From: Thiotrichaceae bacterium
Lineage (GTDB): Bacteria > Pseudomonadota > Gammaproteobacteria > Thiotrichales > Thiotrichaceae
Direction: 5' to 3'
DNA: 22,583 bases
Assembly: GCA_024762625.1 (NCBI GenBank)
Contig: JANTHA010000003.1
Coordinates: 1-22,583, forward strand
The position numbers and the translations under genes are program-made. The notes below the pieces were generated by a model, which worked only from the letters and a program-made list of their open reading frames with translations, was not told the origin of the DNA and did not search any database. Shown in pieces: positions 7,139-16,726 of the stretch (positions are counted from its first letter, which is position 1; the number at the start of each line of letters is the position of its first letter).

Positions 7139-7199
7139 AGTTTTAGTTCAGGCTACAAAGCAATCTGTTACAAATATAAAACACTCAAGGAGAGCCTTA

Positions 7200-9200
7200 A
7201 TGTCAAACCGTGCAAAACTGGCTAACGCCATCCGCGCTCTTGCTATGGACGCCATTCAAATTCCTAACTCTGGTCACCCTGGTGCACCGATGGGAATGGC
7301 TGATATAGCTGAAGTCCTCTATAACGATTTCATGAAGCATAATCCGAAAAACCCCAAGTGGGTCGATCGCGACCGCTTTGTGATGTCCAATGGTCATGGA
7401 TCCATGTTGCCTTACTCGGTATTGCACCTAACTGGCTATGACCTGACAATCGATGATCTGAAAGCCTTCCGCAAGCTGCATTCCAAAACGCCTGGTCATC
7501 CTGAATATGGTTACACGCCCGGCATCGAAACCACGACTGGCCCACTGGGACAGGGTGTTACCAATGCCGTAGGCATGGCGCTGGCGGAAAAAATATTGGC
7601 GGCCCAGTTTAATAAAGAAGGTCATGAAATCGTCGATCACAAAACCTATGTATTCCTCGGCGATGGCTGTCTGATGGAAGGCATTTCACACGAAGCCTGC
7701 TCGCTTGCTGGATCCTTTGGTCTGGGCAAGCTGATCTGTTTCTATGATGATAACGATATTTCCATCGACGGTAATGTGGATGGCTGGTTTATCGATGATA
7801 CGCCAAAGCGTTTTGAAGCCTATAACTGGCATGTTCAATCCGTTGACGGCCACGATCCGGAAGCCATTAAAAAAGCCACTGAAGCGGCAATTGCCGAAAC
7901 AGACAAGCCTTCAATCATTTGTTGTAATACTGTGATTGGTAAAGGCGCGCCCAATAAGGAAGGCGGCCACCATGTTCACGGCGAAGCGTTGGGCATGGAG
8001 GAAATCGAGGCTACACGTGAAAACCTGGGCTGGAGCCATGTTCCATTTGATATTCCTGATGATGTTTATGCGGGTTGGGACGCCACGGAAGCCGGTAAAG
8101 CGGCTGAATCTGCATGGAATCAGAAATTTGCCGCCTACCAGGAAAAATTCCCTGAAGAAGCCGCTGAATTTGAACGCCGCATGGCGCATGATCTTCCCGA
8201 AAACTGGGCAGAATATGCAGAAAAGTTCATCAAGGAAGTCAACGAAAAAGCGCCAACGCAGGCGAGCCGTATTTCATCCAAAATGGCATTGAATGGCTAC
8301 TGTAAAGTATTGCCTGAATTCCTTGGCGGTTCCGCCGATCTGACGCCTTCAAACAATACCTTTAGTGAATGCAGCGTTAGTATCAATGATACGCATGGCT
8401 CTACTGAGATGAATTTCGAAGGCAACTATATTTCTTACGGTGTTCGTGAATTCGGCATGTCCGCGATCATGAACGGCGTTACATTACACGGCGGATTGCT
8501 GCCTTATGGCGCAACCTTCCTGATGTTCTCTGAATACGCCCGCAACGCGCTACGCATGGCGGCGTTGATGAAAATACAAAGCATCTTCGTTTATACGCAC
8601 GACTCAATCGGACTGGGTGAAGACGGCCCGACTCACCAACCTATCGAGCAAATTCCAACTTTGCGCATGATTCCTAACATGACGGTATGGAGACCGTGTG
8701 ATGCTGTTGAGACGGCGATTGCCTGGAAAGTCGCGATCGAACGCAAAAACGGCCCATCCTGCCTGATCTTCTCGCGTCAGAATCTGGCTCACCAGAACCG
8801 TAGCGATGACCAGATCGCCAACATTGATAAGGGCGGCTATATTCTTAAGGATACCGACGGTACGCCAGATGTGATCGTGATTGCAACCGGTTCAGAAGTA
8901 GAAATCGCCATGGAAGCCGCCGAAGCATCTGACAAGAAAGTGCGCGTGGTATCCATGCCTTCGGTTGATGCATTCGAAGCGCAGGATGACGCCTATAAAG
9001 AATCCGTACTGCCTGCCGCTGTAACAGCCCGCGTTGCAGTTGAAGCCGCAATTATGGACGGCTGGTGGAAATATGTAGGCTCAAAAGGCGCTGTGGTCGG
9101 CATGACTACCTTCGGTGAATCTGCTCCTGCTTCAGAGTTGTTTAAATACTTTGGCATTACCGCTGAAAAAGTAGGCGAAGCAATCAACGAAGTTGCCTGA
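7200..9200 (+). CDS. tkt: Transketolase
   Basis: Transketolase moves two-carbon units between sugar phosphates using thiamine diphosphate and Mg2+ in the pentose phosphate, Calvin and RuMP pathways. The product is 666 residues (E. coli TktA 663). Visible family features are H26 in [17 protein letters not shown] near 65-72, the GPLGQG loop near 114-119, the thiamine-diphosphate motif starting GDGCLMEG at 154, and the central-domain segment [15 protein letters not shown]. The start at 7200 is chosen because AAGGAGA lies just upstream and homology begins there; an in-frame ATG at 7095 would add 35 residues that cover a leader hairpin. It is the first gene of tkt-gap-pgk-pyk-fba and is divergent from metK. 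The gene cannot be assigned to a Calvin or RuMP role from sequence alone. Confidence 0.96.
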   Translation: MSNRAKLANAIRALAMDAIQIPNSGHPGAPMGMADIAEVLYNDFMKHNPKNPKWVDRDRFVMSNGHGSMLPYSVLHLTGYDLTIDDLKAFRKLHSKTPGHPEYGYTPGIETTTGPLGQGVTNAVGMALAEKILAAQFNKEGHEIVDHKTYVFLGDGCLMEGISHEACSLAGSFGLGKLICFYDDNDISIDGNVDGWFIDDTPKRFEAYNWHVQSVDGHDPEAIKKATEAAIAETDKPSIICCNTVIGKGAPNKEGGHHVHGEALGMEEIEATRENLGWSHVPFDIPDDVYAGWDATEAGKAAESAWNQKFAAYQEKFPEEAAEFERRMAHDLPENWAEYAEKFIKEVNEKAPTQASRISSKMALNGYCKVLPEFLGGSADLTPSNNTFSECSVSINDTHGSTEMNFEGNYISYGVREFGMSAIMNGVTLHGGLLPYGATFLMFSEYARNALRMAALMKIQSIFVYTHDSIGLGEDGPTHQPIEQIPTLRMIPNMTVWRPCDAVETAIAWKVAIERKNGPSCLIFSRQNLAHQNRSDDQIANIDKGGYILKDTDGTPDVIVIATGSEVEIAMEAAEASDKKVRVVSMPSVDAFEAQDDAYKESVLPAAVTARVAVEAAIMDGWWKYVGSKGAVVGMTTFGESAPASELFKYFGITAEKVGEAINEVA

Positions 9201-9213
9201 TACCAACCCTGAT

Positions 9214-9245
9214 CGGGGGTGTTATTAATACATCCCCGTTTTTTT
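9214..9245 (+). terminator. Terminator-like hairpin between tkt and gap
   Basis: CGGGGGTGT (9214-9222) pairs with ACATCCCCG (9230-9238) over 9 bp with one G-T wobble and a 7-nt loop, followed by seven T's. It has intrinsic-terminator form although it lies inside an apparent operon, 37 nt before the gap ATG. Partial termination or read-through would reduce gap relative to tkt, unless gap has its own promoter, which I do not see. Confidence 0.75.
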
Positions 9246-9281
9246 ATATTTCTAATTATTATTCCTAAGGAGAACCCCCTC

Positions 9282-10280
9282 ATGACAACAAAAGTCGGCA
9301 TTAACGGTTTTGGACGTATAGGACGCATGGTATTCCGTGCGATCAAAAAAGATTTCCCAAACCTTGAAGTAGTTGGAATCAACGATCTGCTTGAAAATGA
9401 TTATCTGGCGTACATGCTTAAATACGATACAGCGCATGGACGTTTTGACGGTGAAATTAATGATGTGGATGATACGTCTATCACTGTTGACGGTAAAAAA
9501 ATCCGTGTTACAGCCGAGCGCAACCCGGCTGATCTGAAGTGGGAAGAGGTAGGCGCTGATGTCGTTATCGACTGTACTGGCTTCTTCCTGACGCAAGAGA
9601 GCTGTCAGCCGCATATTGATGCAGGCGCTAAGAAAGTTGTGCAATCAGCGCCTTGTAAAGACGGTGGTCCAATGTTTGTTTACGGTGTGAATCACGAAAC
9701 ATACGATGGACAGTCAATCATTTCAGCTGCATCATGCACCACCAACTGTCTTGCTCCAATCGCCAAGGTTATCAATGATAACTGGGGTCTGAAACGCGGT
9801 TTGATGACTACGGTTCACGCAGCAACAGCGACACAAATGACAGTTGATGGTCCTTCGCGTAAAGACTGGCGCGGCGGTCGTTCCGTATTTGAAAACATTA
9901 TTCCATCTTCAACCGGCGCTGCAAAAGCAGTTGGCGTGGTTCTGCCTGAGCTGAACGGCAAACTGACCGGCATGGCTTTCCGCATTCCATCTGTTGACGT
10001 TTCCGTGGTTGACCTGACCTGTGAGCTTGACAAGGCGGCTTCCTATGATGACATTTGTTCCGCCATCAAAGAAGCATCAGAAGGCGAGCTTAGCGGTACG
10101 CTTCAATACACAGACGAAAAAGTTGTATCGTCTGATTTCCGCGGCATCAGCGCGTCGTCTATCTTTGACGCTGGCGCTGGCATTGCACTGGATGACACAT
10201 TCGTTAAACTGGTATCCTGGTACGATAACGAATATGGCTATACTTGTAATATGTTGCGTCTGGTTGGACACGTTGCTTGA
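9282..10280 (+). CDS. gap: Glyceraldehyde-3-phosphate dehydrogenase, class I
   Basis: This enzyme oxidises glyceraldehyde-3-phosphate to 1,3-bisphosphoglycerate with NAD and phosphate, or runs in reverse for gluconeogenesis and carbon fixation. The 332-residue product starts [16 protein letters not shown] (Rossmann fold). It has Asp35 in GINDLL, which favours NAD over NADP, the catalytic Cys152 in SCTTNCLAP and its partner His179 in [13 protein letters not shown] is near the C-terminus. The start at 9282 is set by AAGGAGA upstream. A longer in-frame start at 9219 would run through the terminator hairpin and is rejected. It is second in the cluster, and two hairpins separate it from pgk. Confidence 0.96.
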   Translation: MTTKVGINGFGRIGRMVFRAIKKDFPNLEVVGINDLLENDYLAYMLKYDTAHGRFDGEINDVDDTSITVDGKKIRVTAERNPADLKWEEVGADVVIDCTGFFLTQESCQPHIDAGAKKVVQSAPCKDGGPMFVYGVNHETYDGQSIISAASCTTNCLAPIAKVINDNWGLKRGLMTTVHAATATQMTVDGPSRKDWRGGRSVFENIIPSSTGAAKAVGVVLPELNGKLTGMAFRIPSVDVSVVDLTCELDKAASYDDICSAIKEASEGELSGTLQYTDEKVVSSDFRGISASSIFDAGAGIALDDTFVKLVSWYDNEYGYTCNMLRLVGHVA

Positions 10281-10309
10281 TTTGATTAAGTAACTGCAAA
10301 GCAAAACAC

Positions 10310-10337
10310 CTGGGGGGCGTTGTTTGGCGCCTCCCAG
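10310..10337 (+). promoter_or_regulatory. GC-rich hairpin after gap
   Basis: CTGGGGGGCG (10310-10319) pairs with CGCCTCCCAG (10328-10337) over 10 bp with one G-T wobble. No T-run follows, so it is probably an mRNA 3'-end stabiliser or processing element rather than an intrinsic terminator. It abuts the A+T hairpin that follows. Confidence 0.65.
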
Positions 10338-10385
10338 ATTAATTAAATAAGTTCTAAGTCTTATTAGACCTTATTTAATTAATCT
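10336..10385 (+). promoter_or_regulatory. Long A+T-rich perfect hairpin before pgk
   Basis: AGATTAATTAAATAAG (10336-10351) and CTTATTTAATTAATCT (10370-10385) are perfect 16-nt reverse complements. After one mismatch the stem extends by TCTAA with TTAGA, leaving a 6-nt loop. It ends 22 nt before the pgk ATG and 10 nt before AAGGAG. At the DNA level it could be a binding site; as RNA it would be a stable hairpin next to the ribosome site. Confidence 0.75.
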
Positions 10386-10407
10386 AAACGTATTTAAGGA
10401 GATCTCC

Positions 10408-11589
10408 ATGTCTGTTATCAAGATGACCGACCTCGACCTCGCTGGAAAGCGCGTTCTTATTCGTCAGGATTTAAATGTGCCCATCAAGGATGGTAAGGTT
10501 AGCTCTGACAAGCGTATTCGCGCCTCATTACCCACCATTGAGAAGGCGGTTGCTGCTGGCGCTAAGGTCATGATCATGTCTCATCTCGGACGACCAACCG
10601 AGGGACAGCCAGAAGAACAGTTTTCACTGGCTCCGGTTGCAGAACACATGAGTGGCCTGTTAGGCCAGGAAGTAAGGCTCATTAAAGATTATCTCGAGAA
10701 AGCGCCAGAGTTAAACGATGGCGAAGTTGTATTGCTTGAGAATGTCCGTTTCAATGTAGGCGAGAAAGCCAATGATGAAGAACTTTCCAAAAAATATGCA
10801 TCGCTGTGTGATATTTATGTAATGGATGCGTTTGGAACAGCGCATCGCGCGCAAGCGTCAACACATGGCGTTGGTTTATTTGCACCGACAGCCTGTGCCG
10901 GTCCTTTACTGGCGGGAGAGCTTGAAGCGCTTGGCAAGGCGCTGGATAATCCTGCGCGCCCAATGGTTGCTCTGGTTGGGGGTTCCAAGGTATCCACAAA
11001 GCTGACGGTGCTGGAGTCATTATCCAAAGTTGTTGATCAATTGATTGTTGGCGGCGGTATCGCCAACACCTTTATCGCGGCTGAAGGCTATAACGTTGGC
11101 AAATCGCTGTATGAGGCTGATCTGGTCGAAACAGCAAAAGAATTAAAAGCTGCAGCACAAGCCAATGGCGGCGATATTCCCGTACCAACCGACGTTGTTT
11201 GCGGCAAGGAATTTTCCGAAACGGCTGAAGCAACCATAAAAAATGTCGAAGACATTGCCGATGATGACATGATTTTTGATATTGGCCCAAAATCCGCCGC
11301 GGCGCTTGCCGAGATTATTAAAAAGGCAGGCACCATCGTCTGGAATGGCCCGGTTGGCGTATTTGAATTTGACCAGTTTGGCGAAGGCACCAAAACCATT
11401 GCGATGGCGGTTGCAGAATCTCCGGGTTTCTCTGTTGCGGGCGGTGGAGATACTTTAGCTGCTGTGGATAAATACGGAATCGCCGATAAGGTGTCTTATA
11501 TTTCAACCGGCGGCGGCTCATTCCTGGAATTCCTGGAAGGCAAAAAGCTACCTGTGGTAGCGATGCTGGAAGAACGCGCAAAGGGATAA
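10408..11589 (+). CDS. pgk: Phosphoglycerate kinase
   Basis: Pgk transfers phosphate between 1,3-bisphosphoglycerate and ADP in the cytosol. The 393-residue product has RQDLNVP at residues 19-25 (substrate-binding Asp/Asn), SHLGRP at 58-63, LLENVRF near 110-116, GGSKVSTK in the hinge-side region and the C-terminal nucleotide-binding VAGGGDT. The length fits the bacterial family (387-400). AAGGAGA lies 7 nt before the ATG. It follows gap after 127 nt containing two hairpins and is followed by a terminator-like hairpin before pyk. Confidence 0.97.
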   Translation: MSVIKMTDLDLAGKRVLIRQDLNVPIKDGKVSSDKRIRASLPTIEKAVAAGAKVMIMSHLGRPTEGQPEEQFSLAPVAEHMSGLLGQEVRLIKDYLEKAPELNDGEVVLLENVRFNVGEKANDEELSKKYASLCDIYVMDAFGTAHRAQASTHGVGLFAPTACAGPLLAGELEALGKALDNPARPMVALVGGSKVSTKLTVLESLSKVVDQLIVGGGIANTFIAAEGYNVGKSLYEADLVETAKELKAAAQANGGDIPVPTDVVCGKEFSETAEATIKNVEDIADDDMIFDIGPKSAAALAEIIKKAGTIVWNGPVGVFEFDQFGEGTKTIAMAVAESPGFSVAGGGDTLAAVDKYGIADKVSYISTGGGSFLEFLEGKKLPVVAMLEERAKG

Positions 11590-11598
11590 AACCTTTCA

Positions 11599-11624
11599 TA
11601 AAGCCGCGCTAGTTCGCGGCTTTA
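11599..11624 (+). terminator. Terminator-like hairpin between pgk and pyk
   Basis: TAAAGCCGCG (11599-11608) pairs perfectly with CGCGGCTTTA (11615-11624) around a 6-nt loop, 10 nt after the pgk stop. The T-rich tail is short and interrupted (TTTATTG), so termination is probably partial. Confidence 0.65.
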
Positions 11625-11671
11625 TTGCTGAACTATCAGGAAAGCAATAAATAAAGGACTAAACCAGCTCA

Positions 11672-13135
11672 ATGAAAAAAAGATTGAGAAGAACAAAGAT
11701 TGTCGCAACCATGGGGCCCGCTACAAGTACGCCTGAAACAGTAGAAGCGATGATTCGGGAGGGCGTCGATGTGGTGCGTCTGAATTTTTCGCATGGCGAT
11801 ATTGAAGACCATAAATTACGCGCTCAACTGGTTCGCGACGCCGCCGAAAAACTTAACTGGTCTGTTGGCATACTGGCTGATCTGCAAGGTCCAAAAATCC
11901 GCATTGACCGTTTTGTTGATGGTAAGGTAATTCTCAAACCGGGCGATACTTTTATTCTGGACGCCGCGCTGGATGAAAATGCCGGCACGCGAGAGCGGGT
12001 CGGGATCGCCTACAAGGATTTGCCCAAGGATGTTTACAAAGGCGATGACCTGATGCTGGATGATGGCCGCATCGTGCTTGAAGTCACCGATGTGGTCAAT
12101 GACACTGAAATACATACGGTAGTGCTGGTTGGCGGCGAACTCTCCAATAACAAGGGCATCAACAAGCGCGGCGGAGGGATTTCCGCAGAAGCGCTTAGCG
12201 ACAAGGATAAGGAAGATATCAAGACGGCTGCTGAAATTGACGTTGATTTCCTTGCTGTGTCATTCCCAAGGAATGCCGCCGATCTGGTCTATGCGCGCGA
12301 ACTCCTCAAAGATGCGGGTAGTCGCGCCGCCATTGTGGCCAAAGTTGAACGCGCAGAAGCGGTAGAGCAACCGACTCTGGATGCAATCATCGAGGCATCC
12401 GATGTGATCATGGTGGCTCGAGGCGATCTTGGCGTCGAAATTGGCGATGCGAATTTGCCCTTGATGCAAAAGAAACTTATCAAGCGCGCCCGTAAAATGA
12501 ATCGCGCCGTGATCACTGCTACGCAAATGATGGAGACCATGACGGAAAACACCATTCCCACGCGAGCCGAGGTTTTCGATGTCGCAAACGCCGTGATGGA
12601 TGGCACAGACGCCGTCATGCTTTCCGGCGAAACGGCTACCGGCAAACACCCTGATAAGGTCGTGAAGGCGATGGCGAGTATATGCGAGGAAGCTGAACAA
12701 GCGACATCTACGCAAAAATCCCGTCATCGAGTTGGCGATTATTTCAGGCGTATTGATGAGGGCATCGCCATGTCAGCCATGTACGCCGCTAATCATATGG
12801 GGGTCAAGGGCATTGGCGCACTGACCGAATCTGGTTCAACGGCGTTGTGGATGTCGCGCATTAGTTCAGGCATCCCCATTTACGCCATGACCACGCATAA
12901 ATCAACCTGTCGGCGCGTTTGTATTTACCGGGGCGTTTATCCGGTCTGGATACATGAAAAACTGACTAGCCCCAGAGAAGCCAACAGACTGGTTGTAGAA
13001 CATTTACTGGAAGAAGATATTGTGCATGACGGCGATCTGGTTATTATTACCAAGGGCGATCTGGTGGGCGCTGGCACCGATGGCGGTACGAACCAGATGA
13101 AGATTATCCGGGTTGGCGACCACTTTAATGGCTAA
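11672..13135 (+). CDS. pyk: Pyruvate kinase (PykA type)
   Basis: Pyruvate kinase makes pyruvate and ATP from phosphoenolpyruvate and ADP; it needs Mg2+ and K+. The 487-residue product starts MKKRLRRTKIVATMGPAT, very like E. coli PykA. It shows LNFSHG at 37-42, DLQGPKIR near 71-78, the catalytic AKVERAEAV block, VMVARGDLGVEIGD and TATQMMETM. It contains GGxSAEALxxKDKxDIKTA, typical of the AMP/ribose-5-phosphate-regulated type II enzymes. An AAAGGAC sequence lies about 14 nt before the ATG, a long spacer that suggests modest translation. It sits between pgk and fba in the same direction. Confidence 0.96.
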   Translation: MKKRLRRTKIVATMGPATSTPETVEAMIREGVDVVRLNFSHGDIEDHKLRAQLVRDAAEKLNWSVGILADLQGPKIRIDRFVDGKVILKPGDTFILDAALDENAGTRERVGIAYKDLPKDVYKGDDLMLDDGRIVLEVTDVVNDTEIHTVVLVGGELSNNKGINKRGGGISAEALSDKDKEDIKTAAEIDVDFLAVSFPRNAADLVYARELLKDAGSRAAIVAKVERAEAVEQPTLDAIIEASDVIMVARGDLGVEIGDANLPLMQKKLIKRARKMNRAVITATQMMETMTENTIPTRAEVFDVANAVMDGTDAVMLSGETATGKHPDKVVKAMASICEEAEQATSTQKSRHRVGDYFRRIDEGIAMSAMYAANHMGVKGIGALTESGSTALWMSRISSGIPIYAMTTHKSTCRRVCIYRGVYPVWIHEKLTSPREANRLVVEHLLEEDIVHDGDLVIITKGDLVGAGTDGGTNQMKIIRVGDHFNG

Positions 13136-13137
13136 GT

Positions 13138-13163
13138 ATGGCTTAGTCATGGGATTAAGCCAT
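13138..13163 (+). promoter_or_regulatory. Hairpin between pyk and fba
   Basis: ATGGCTTA (13138-13145) pairs perfectly with TAAGCCAT (13156-13163) around a 10-nt loop, directly after the pyk stop. No T-run follows on the plus strand; it may mark an mRNA end or processing site. The remaining 140 nt to fba are A+T-rich and may hold a promoter that I cannot define. Confidence 0.45.
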
Positions 13164-13304
13164 GGATAAAAAACGGCTGTTAGAGGCTTGTTTTGCACAA
13201 AAATAGGTGAATTTGCCGGTAAAAGCCCAAATCGGTATGATTCACCACGTTTTACTTTAAACTTGATTTAAACACTACTTGAATACTAAATAAAGGAGGA
13301 CCAC

Positions 13305-14372
13305 ATGGCCCTGATTTCAATGAGACAACTGCTGGATCATGCAGCTGAAAATGGCTACGGTATGCCAGCATTTAACGTTAACAACATGGAGCAGGTTCAC
13401 GCCATCATGCAGGCGGCTGACGAGACTGACTCACCCGTGATTATGCAGGGTTCCGCTGGCGCGCGCGCCTATGCAGGCGAGCCTTTCCTGCGCCATCTGA
13501 TCACGGCGGCGACTGAAATGTACCCACATATTCCCATCGTCATGCATCAGGATCACGGTTCTGAACCAGCGGTTTGTTTGCGTTCTATCCAGTCCGGTTT
13601 CACATCGGTGATGATGGATGGTTCGCTGGAAGCCGATATGAAAACGCCAGCTTCTTTTGAATACAATGTCAACGTAACCAAAGAAGTCGTCAAGATGGCG
13701 CATGCTGGCGGCGTTTCTGTAGAAGGCGAATTAGGCTGCCTGGGTTCTCTTGAAACCGGCGAAATGGGCGAAGAAGACGGCCATGGCGCTGAAGGCAAGC
13801 TGGATATGGACATGCTGCTAACCTCGGTAGAGGAAGCTGCTGATTTTGTTAAGGCCACCAATGTGGATGCGCTCGCGATTGCAATTGGCACCTCACATGG
13901 CGCTTACAAATTCACCAAAGAGCCGACTGGCGATATATTGCGCATAGATCGAATCAAGGAGATTCACGAGCGCCTGCCTAACACGCATCTGGTTATGCAT
14001 GGTTCTTCTTCTGTACCGCAGGAATGGCTGGAAATCATCAATAACTACGGCGGCGACATGGGTCAGACCTATGGAGTACCGGTTGAAGAAATTGTTGAAG
14101 GCATCAAAAACGGCGTTGCAAAGGTTAATATCGACACCGATTTACGTATGGCTTCAACTGGCGCCATCCGCAAACACCTGCATGACAATCCTTCCAATTT
14201 CGATCCGCGTAAATTCCTCAAGGAATCAACCAACGCGATGAAAGAGATCTGTAAGGCGCGTTATGAAGCCTTTGGTTGCGCAGGAAATGCTAGTAAAATC
14301 ACTAAAATCATTTCTCTGGATCAAATGTCTCAGCGTTATGCTGCTGGCGAACTGGATCAAAAAATATCTTAA
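13305..14372 (+). CDS. fba: Fructose-bisphosphate aldolase, class II (Calvin-cycle subtype)
   Basis: This zinc enzyme condenses glyceraldehyde-3-phosphate with dihydroxyacetone phosphate to fructose-1,6-bisphosphate; Calvin-type relatives also act on sedoheptulose-1,7-bisphosphate. The 355-residue product has the catalytic Asp83 and zinc ligand His84 in HQDHG, Glu140 in VEGELG, and further zinc ligands at about His198 (GTSHGAYK) and His232 (VMHGSSSVP). NVNIDTDLR is near residue 275. The opening [19 protein letters not shown] and the length match the CbbA-like group of class II enzymes rather than E. coli FbaA. A strong AAAGGAGG ribosome site lies before the ATG. It is last in the cluster and followed by a perfect terminator. 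Confidence 0.96.
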   Translation: MALISMRQLLDHAAENGYGMPAFNVNNMEQVHAIMQAADETDSPVIMQGSAGARAYAGEPFLRHLITAATEMYPHIPIVMHQDHGSEPAVCLRSIQSGFTSVMMDGSLEADMKTPASFEYNVNVTKEVVKMAHAGGVSVEGELGCLGSLETGEMGEEDGHGAEGKLDMDMLLTSVEEAADFVKATNVDALAIAIGTSHGAYKFTKEPTGDILRIDRIKEIHERLPNTHLVMHGSSSVPQEWLEIINNYGGDMGQTYGVPVEEIVEGIKNGVAKVNIDTDLRMASTGAIRKHLHDNPSNFDPRKFLKESTNAMKEICKARYEAFGCAGNASKITKIISLDQMSQRYAAGELDQKIS

Positions 14373-14382
14373 CGCCTCTTTA

Positions 14383-14440
14383 GCGGCGCTTAGCGTCGCA
14401 TTATTCAATAAACCCCGGTTGAATCCGGGGTTTATTGTTT
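14383..14440 (+). terminator. Terminator at the end of the tkt-fba cluster
   Basis: AATAAACCCCGG (14407-14418) pairs perfectly with CCGGGGTTTATT (14425-14436) around a 6-nt loop, followed by GTTT. A smaller hairpin, GCGGCGC with GCGTCGC (14383-14399), precedes it. The A-run upstream could let it also work on the minus strand. Confidence 0.85.
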
Positions 14441-14538
14441 ATGGGTTTTGCACAGACCATGAACTCAACATATAATGCAGCATCAAATGTAGCATTCTAT
14501 AAATTTCTTTAAAATATTACTCGTCTGAATTTAATTTT

Positions 14539-14982
14539 ATGAAAAAAACCATTAACCTGAGCGCTTTGTTATTGAGTATTTCTTTGCTTTCAGGCTGCTC
14601 CGGATTGAGTGAATTGTTACAGCCGGTTAATGACGCAAACCCACTGAAAACGGTGGATGATCAGCGCATTGAACGCGTACTGCTGGGAGGCAAATGGCTC
14701 TATCAACGCCAGGCTGATGATTGTGCTGACACTTACTGGGCGCAGCATTTCTATAAAAATGGCTATTATAAATCGGGTGGAGCAAGCTGCTTGCTAAGCG
14801 ATTCGTTTTCGGTTGACGCGGAAAACTGGCATATCAAGAATCAGGTTCTATATATTATGAATCTTTCACCCAAACAAGGCGAAGACATCATTCTGAAATA
14901 TGGCGTAGCGCTTGAAGGCCGCAACAAGCTGATACTGCGCAGTGCAACAAATACTTATACCTTTATTCGTAGCTGGGAATGA
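14539..14982 (+). CDS. Putative lipoprotein of unknown function
   Basis: The 147-residue product has a lipoprotein signal peptide: MKKT, hydrophobic core at residues 6-16 and lipobox LSGC with the lipid-accepting Cys20. The residue after Cys is Ser, which would send it to the outer membrane by the usual +2 rule. The mature part has Trp/Tyr-rich strands (GGKWLYQRQ, HFYKNGYYKSGG, TYTFIRSWE) and two further cysteines near 56 and 81 that could pair. It looks like a small beta-barrel or lipocalin-like fold, but that is inference. No clear Shine-Dalgarno sequence is seen. It follows the fba terminator and converges with the DUF606 gene 22 nt away. I do not recognise a family. Confidence 0.72.
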   Translation: MKKTINLSALLLSISLLSGCSGLSELLQPVNDANPLKTVDDQRIERVLLGGKWLYQRQADDCADTYWAQHFYKNGYYKSGGASCLLSDSFSVDAENWHIKNQVLYIMNLSPKQGEDIILKYGVALEGRNKLILRSATNTYTFIRSWE

Positions 14983-15004
14983 TATTTTATTAAGCAGTAG
15001 CTGA

Positions 15005-15451
15005 TTAATTTCTTGCAACCAGCCAAACACCCGCAATAATGGCAACAAAACCCGCAAGACGTCCCAGATGTAGCGGATGATGCGTCGCCCCAAGCCAGCC
15101 GAACTGTTCGATCAAGGCGCTAACCAGAAACTGCGCCGCTATCACGATGGTAAACGCTGTAGCCAGTCCCAGGCGCGGTATGGTATAAGAAATGGCCGAG
15201 ACAATCACAAGTCCCAATACTCCCGACCATAAGGTGTAAATAGGCACACTACCGCCAAGCGCCTTGAAACTGAAGCCACCGGGCGTGATGAATAAGTAAA
15301 CCAGCATAATCAAACCGCCCAGCACATAGGTCAGAAAAACGCTCTCTTTGGTGCCCATACCCTTGTCCATGACGCCCATCAGTTGTCCCTGTATGGCGAC
15401 TGCTACGCCGCCCAGAGCAGCTAAAATAATCAGGGTAAGCGTATTATTCAT
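15005..15451 (-). CDS. DUF606 (YdcZ-like) membrane protein, DMT superfamily
   Basis: The 148-residue product has about five hydrophobic segments. Its first helix runs LTLIILAALGGVAVAIQGQLMG, and the segments YVLGGLIMLVYLFI, TLWSGVLGLVIVSAISY and VIIAAQFLVSALIEQFGWLG follow. This pattern and length fit the DUF606/YdcZ family (PF04657), single-domain members of the drug/metabolite transporter superfamily; the substrate is unknown. GGAGATAAATA precedes the ATG. The gene stands alone: it is convergent with the lipoprotein gene and separated from the upstream cytochrome gene by a terminator. Confidence 0.85.
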   Translation of the reverse strand: MNNTLTLIILAALGGVAVAIQGQLMGVMDKGMGTKESVFLTYVLGGLIMLVYLFITPGGFSFKALGGSVPIYTLWSGVLGLVIVSAISYTIPRLGLATAFTIVIAAQFLVSALIEQFGWLGATHHPLHLGRLAGFVAIIAGVWLVARN

Positions 15452-15670
15452 TATTTATCTCCGGTATTCGGCATATCGTTTAAAAATATAGGATTTCTAA
15501 TTAAATTCAGAGTGTACGCTAAACCGTATTGAATAAAAAATAAGGTAATCGTTCAGTTTCTCGGGATTGATGAGTAGAGTATAAATTTAGCGTAGATTCG
15601 TCGCGTTGAAGATTTGTTTGTTCGTTCCTGTATCATGTATAGCCAGAAGGTTATCACAGAGTCAGGCACA

Positions 15671-15698
15671 AAAAAGGCGTCTTTAAAGACGCCTTTTT
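15671..15698 (-). terminator. Rho-independent terminator after the cytochrome gene
   Basis: AAAAAGGCGTC (15671-15681) and GACGCCTTTTT (15688-15698) form a perfect 11-bp stem with a 6-nt TTTAAA loop, about 20 nt after the cytochrome stop. The T-run on the minus strand fits termination of that gene; the symmetry allows both directions. Confidence 0.88.
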
Positions 15699-15718
15699 AA
15701 TCAATTTGATGTCTACAA

Positions 15719-16672
15719 TTACTGCGCTTTGCTAACCATGTAATCCACAGCCGCTTTAATCTTGGCGTCTTCCAGAGCCAAATTTCCGCCTTTGGGAGGC
15801 ATTGCGCCTTTACCATGTAATGCGGAATTATACAGAGACTCTTTACCCGTTGCGATGCGAGGCGCCCATAATTCCTTGTTTCCTAATAATGGCGCATTTG
15901 CAACGCCAGTCGCATGGCAGGCAAAACAGACAGATTTATAAACGTTCTCACCTTCGGCAAGCGCATTGTCAGAAGATGCGGCAGTTTTTTCAGCAGCGGG
16001 CTTTTCTTGTGTTGCAGGGGCAGCAGCAGTTGTTGCTGGCGCTTCAGTAGTCGCTGGTGCCGCAGCATTTGTGTTAGCAGCCGGCGCTGCCTGTTCTGCT
16101 GGCGCTGCGGTAGCAGGCGCAGTTTCTGCTGGTGTTGCTGTGGCTGGAGCTTCCGCCTTGGCAGGGGCTGCAGCGGCAGCGCCGCCCAGATCAAATCCTG
16201 CTTCTTTGGTCATATATAGAATCGCCGCTTTCAACTCGTTATCCGGAACATTCTGACCGGCTCTAGGCGGCATCGCGCCTTTTCCGTTAATCGCGGTGTT
16301 CATTAAACCATCCAGACCATTGGCGACGCGTGGCTCCCAGGCAGCCTTATCGCCAAATTTTGGCGCACCGGCTACGCCAGCTGTATGACATGCAGTACAA
16401 ACGGCATCATATACTTCCTTGCCGGATCTTGCTGCGGCGGGTGCAGCACTTGTCGCCGATGCATCTGATGCAGAAGCTGAACCAACAGGCTTTAAATTGT
16501 CTGCAACGGCGGCTACCTTCATGGAGCTATCCAGTTCGCCTTTGGTCATGTTCTTCTGAAAGGTGTTGATTAAACTATTAACAAGTACATAGACGGTTAG
16601 TAAAATAGCCACAAGACTTATAACGAACATAAGTTTTGAGCCTAAATCAATTTTTGGCGCATGGTTTGACAT
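15719..16672 (-). CDS. Membrane-anchored diheme cytochrome c5-type protein
   Basis: The 317-residue product has one N-terminal membrane anchor (residues 14-36) and then two cytochrome c domains. The first has heme site C92-T-A-C95-H96 with likely sixth ligand Met134 in GAMPP. The second has C249-F-A-C252-H253 with Met291 in GAMPP. Both have the c5-type pattern CxACHxxGVAxAPxxGxKxxWxPRxAxG...KGAMPP, so the gene arose by domain duplication. An Ala/Pro/Thr-rich linker of about 70 residues (163-236) joins them. It would carry electrons in the periplasm while tethered to the inner membrane; its partners are not in view. GGAGAAAAT precedes the ATG and a terminator follows, so it is probably a single-gene unit. 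Confidence 0.93.
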   Translation of the reverse strand: MSNHAPKIDLGSKLMFVISLVAILLTVYVLVNSLINTFQKNMTKGELDSSMKVAAVADNLKPVGSASASDASATSAAPAAARSGKEVYDAVCTACHTAGVAGAPKFGDKAAWEPRVANGLDGLMNTAINGKGAMPPRAGQNVPDNELKAAILYMTKEAGFDLGGAAAAAPAKAEAPATATPAETAPATAAPAEQAAPAANTNAAAPATTEAPATTAAAPATQEKPAAEKTAASSDNALAEGENVYKSVCFACHATGVANAPLLGNKELWAPRIATGKESLYNSALHGKGAMPPKGGNLALEDAKIKAAVDYMVSKAQ

Positions 16673-16726
16673 ATTTTCTCCAGGGATCTATTAACAGCCG
16701 TGAGTTAGACTGCATTTACTGATCAA

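Noticed and set aside
7095..9200. Longer tkt frame starting at 7095
   Set aside because: The added 35 residues lack similarity to transketolase and cover a hairpin with tandem repeats; AAGGAGA precedes the ATG at 7200.
9219..10280. Longer gap frame starting at 9219
   Set aside because: It begins inside the terminator-like hairpin; GAPDH homology and the ribosome site both fix 9282.
15914..16256. Plus-strand Cys/Ser/Ala-rich ORFs opposite the cytochrome linker
   Set aside because: Antisense translation of the GC-rich Ala/Pro codons of the linker; no independent evidence for a gene.
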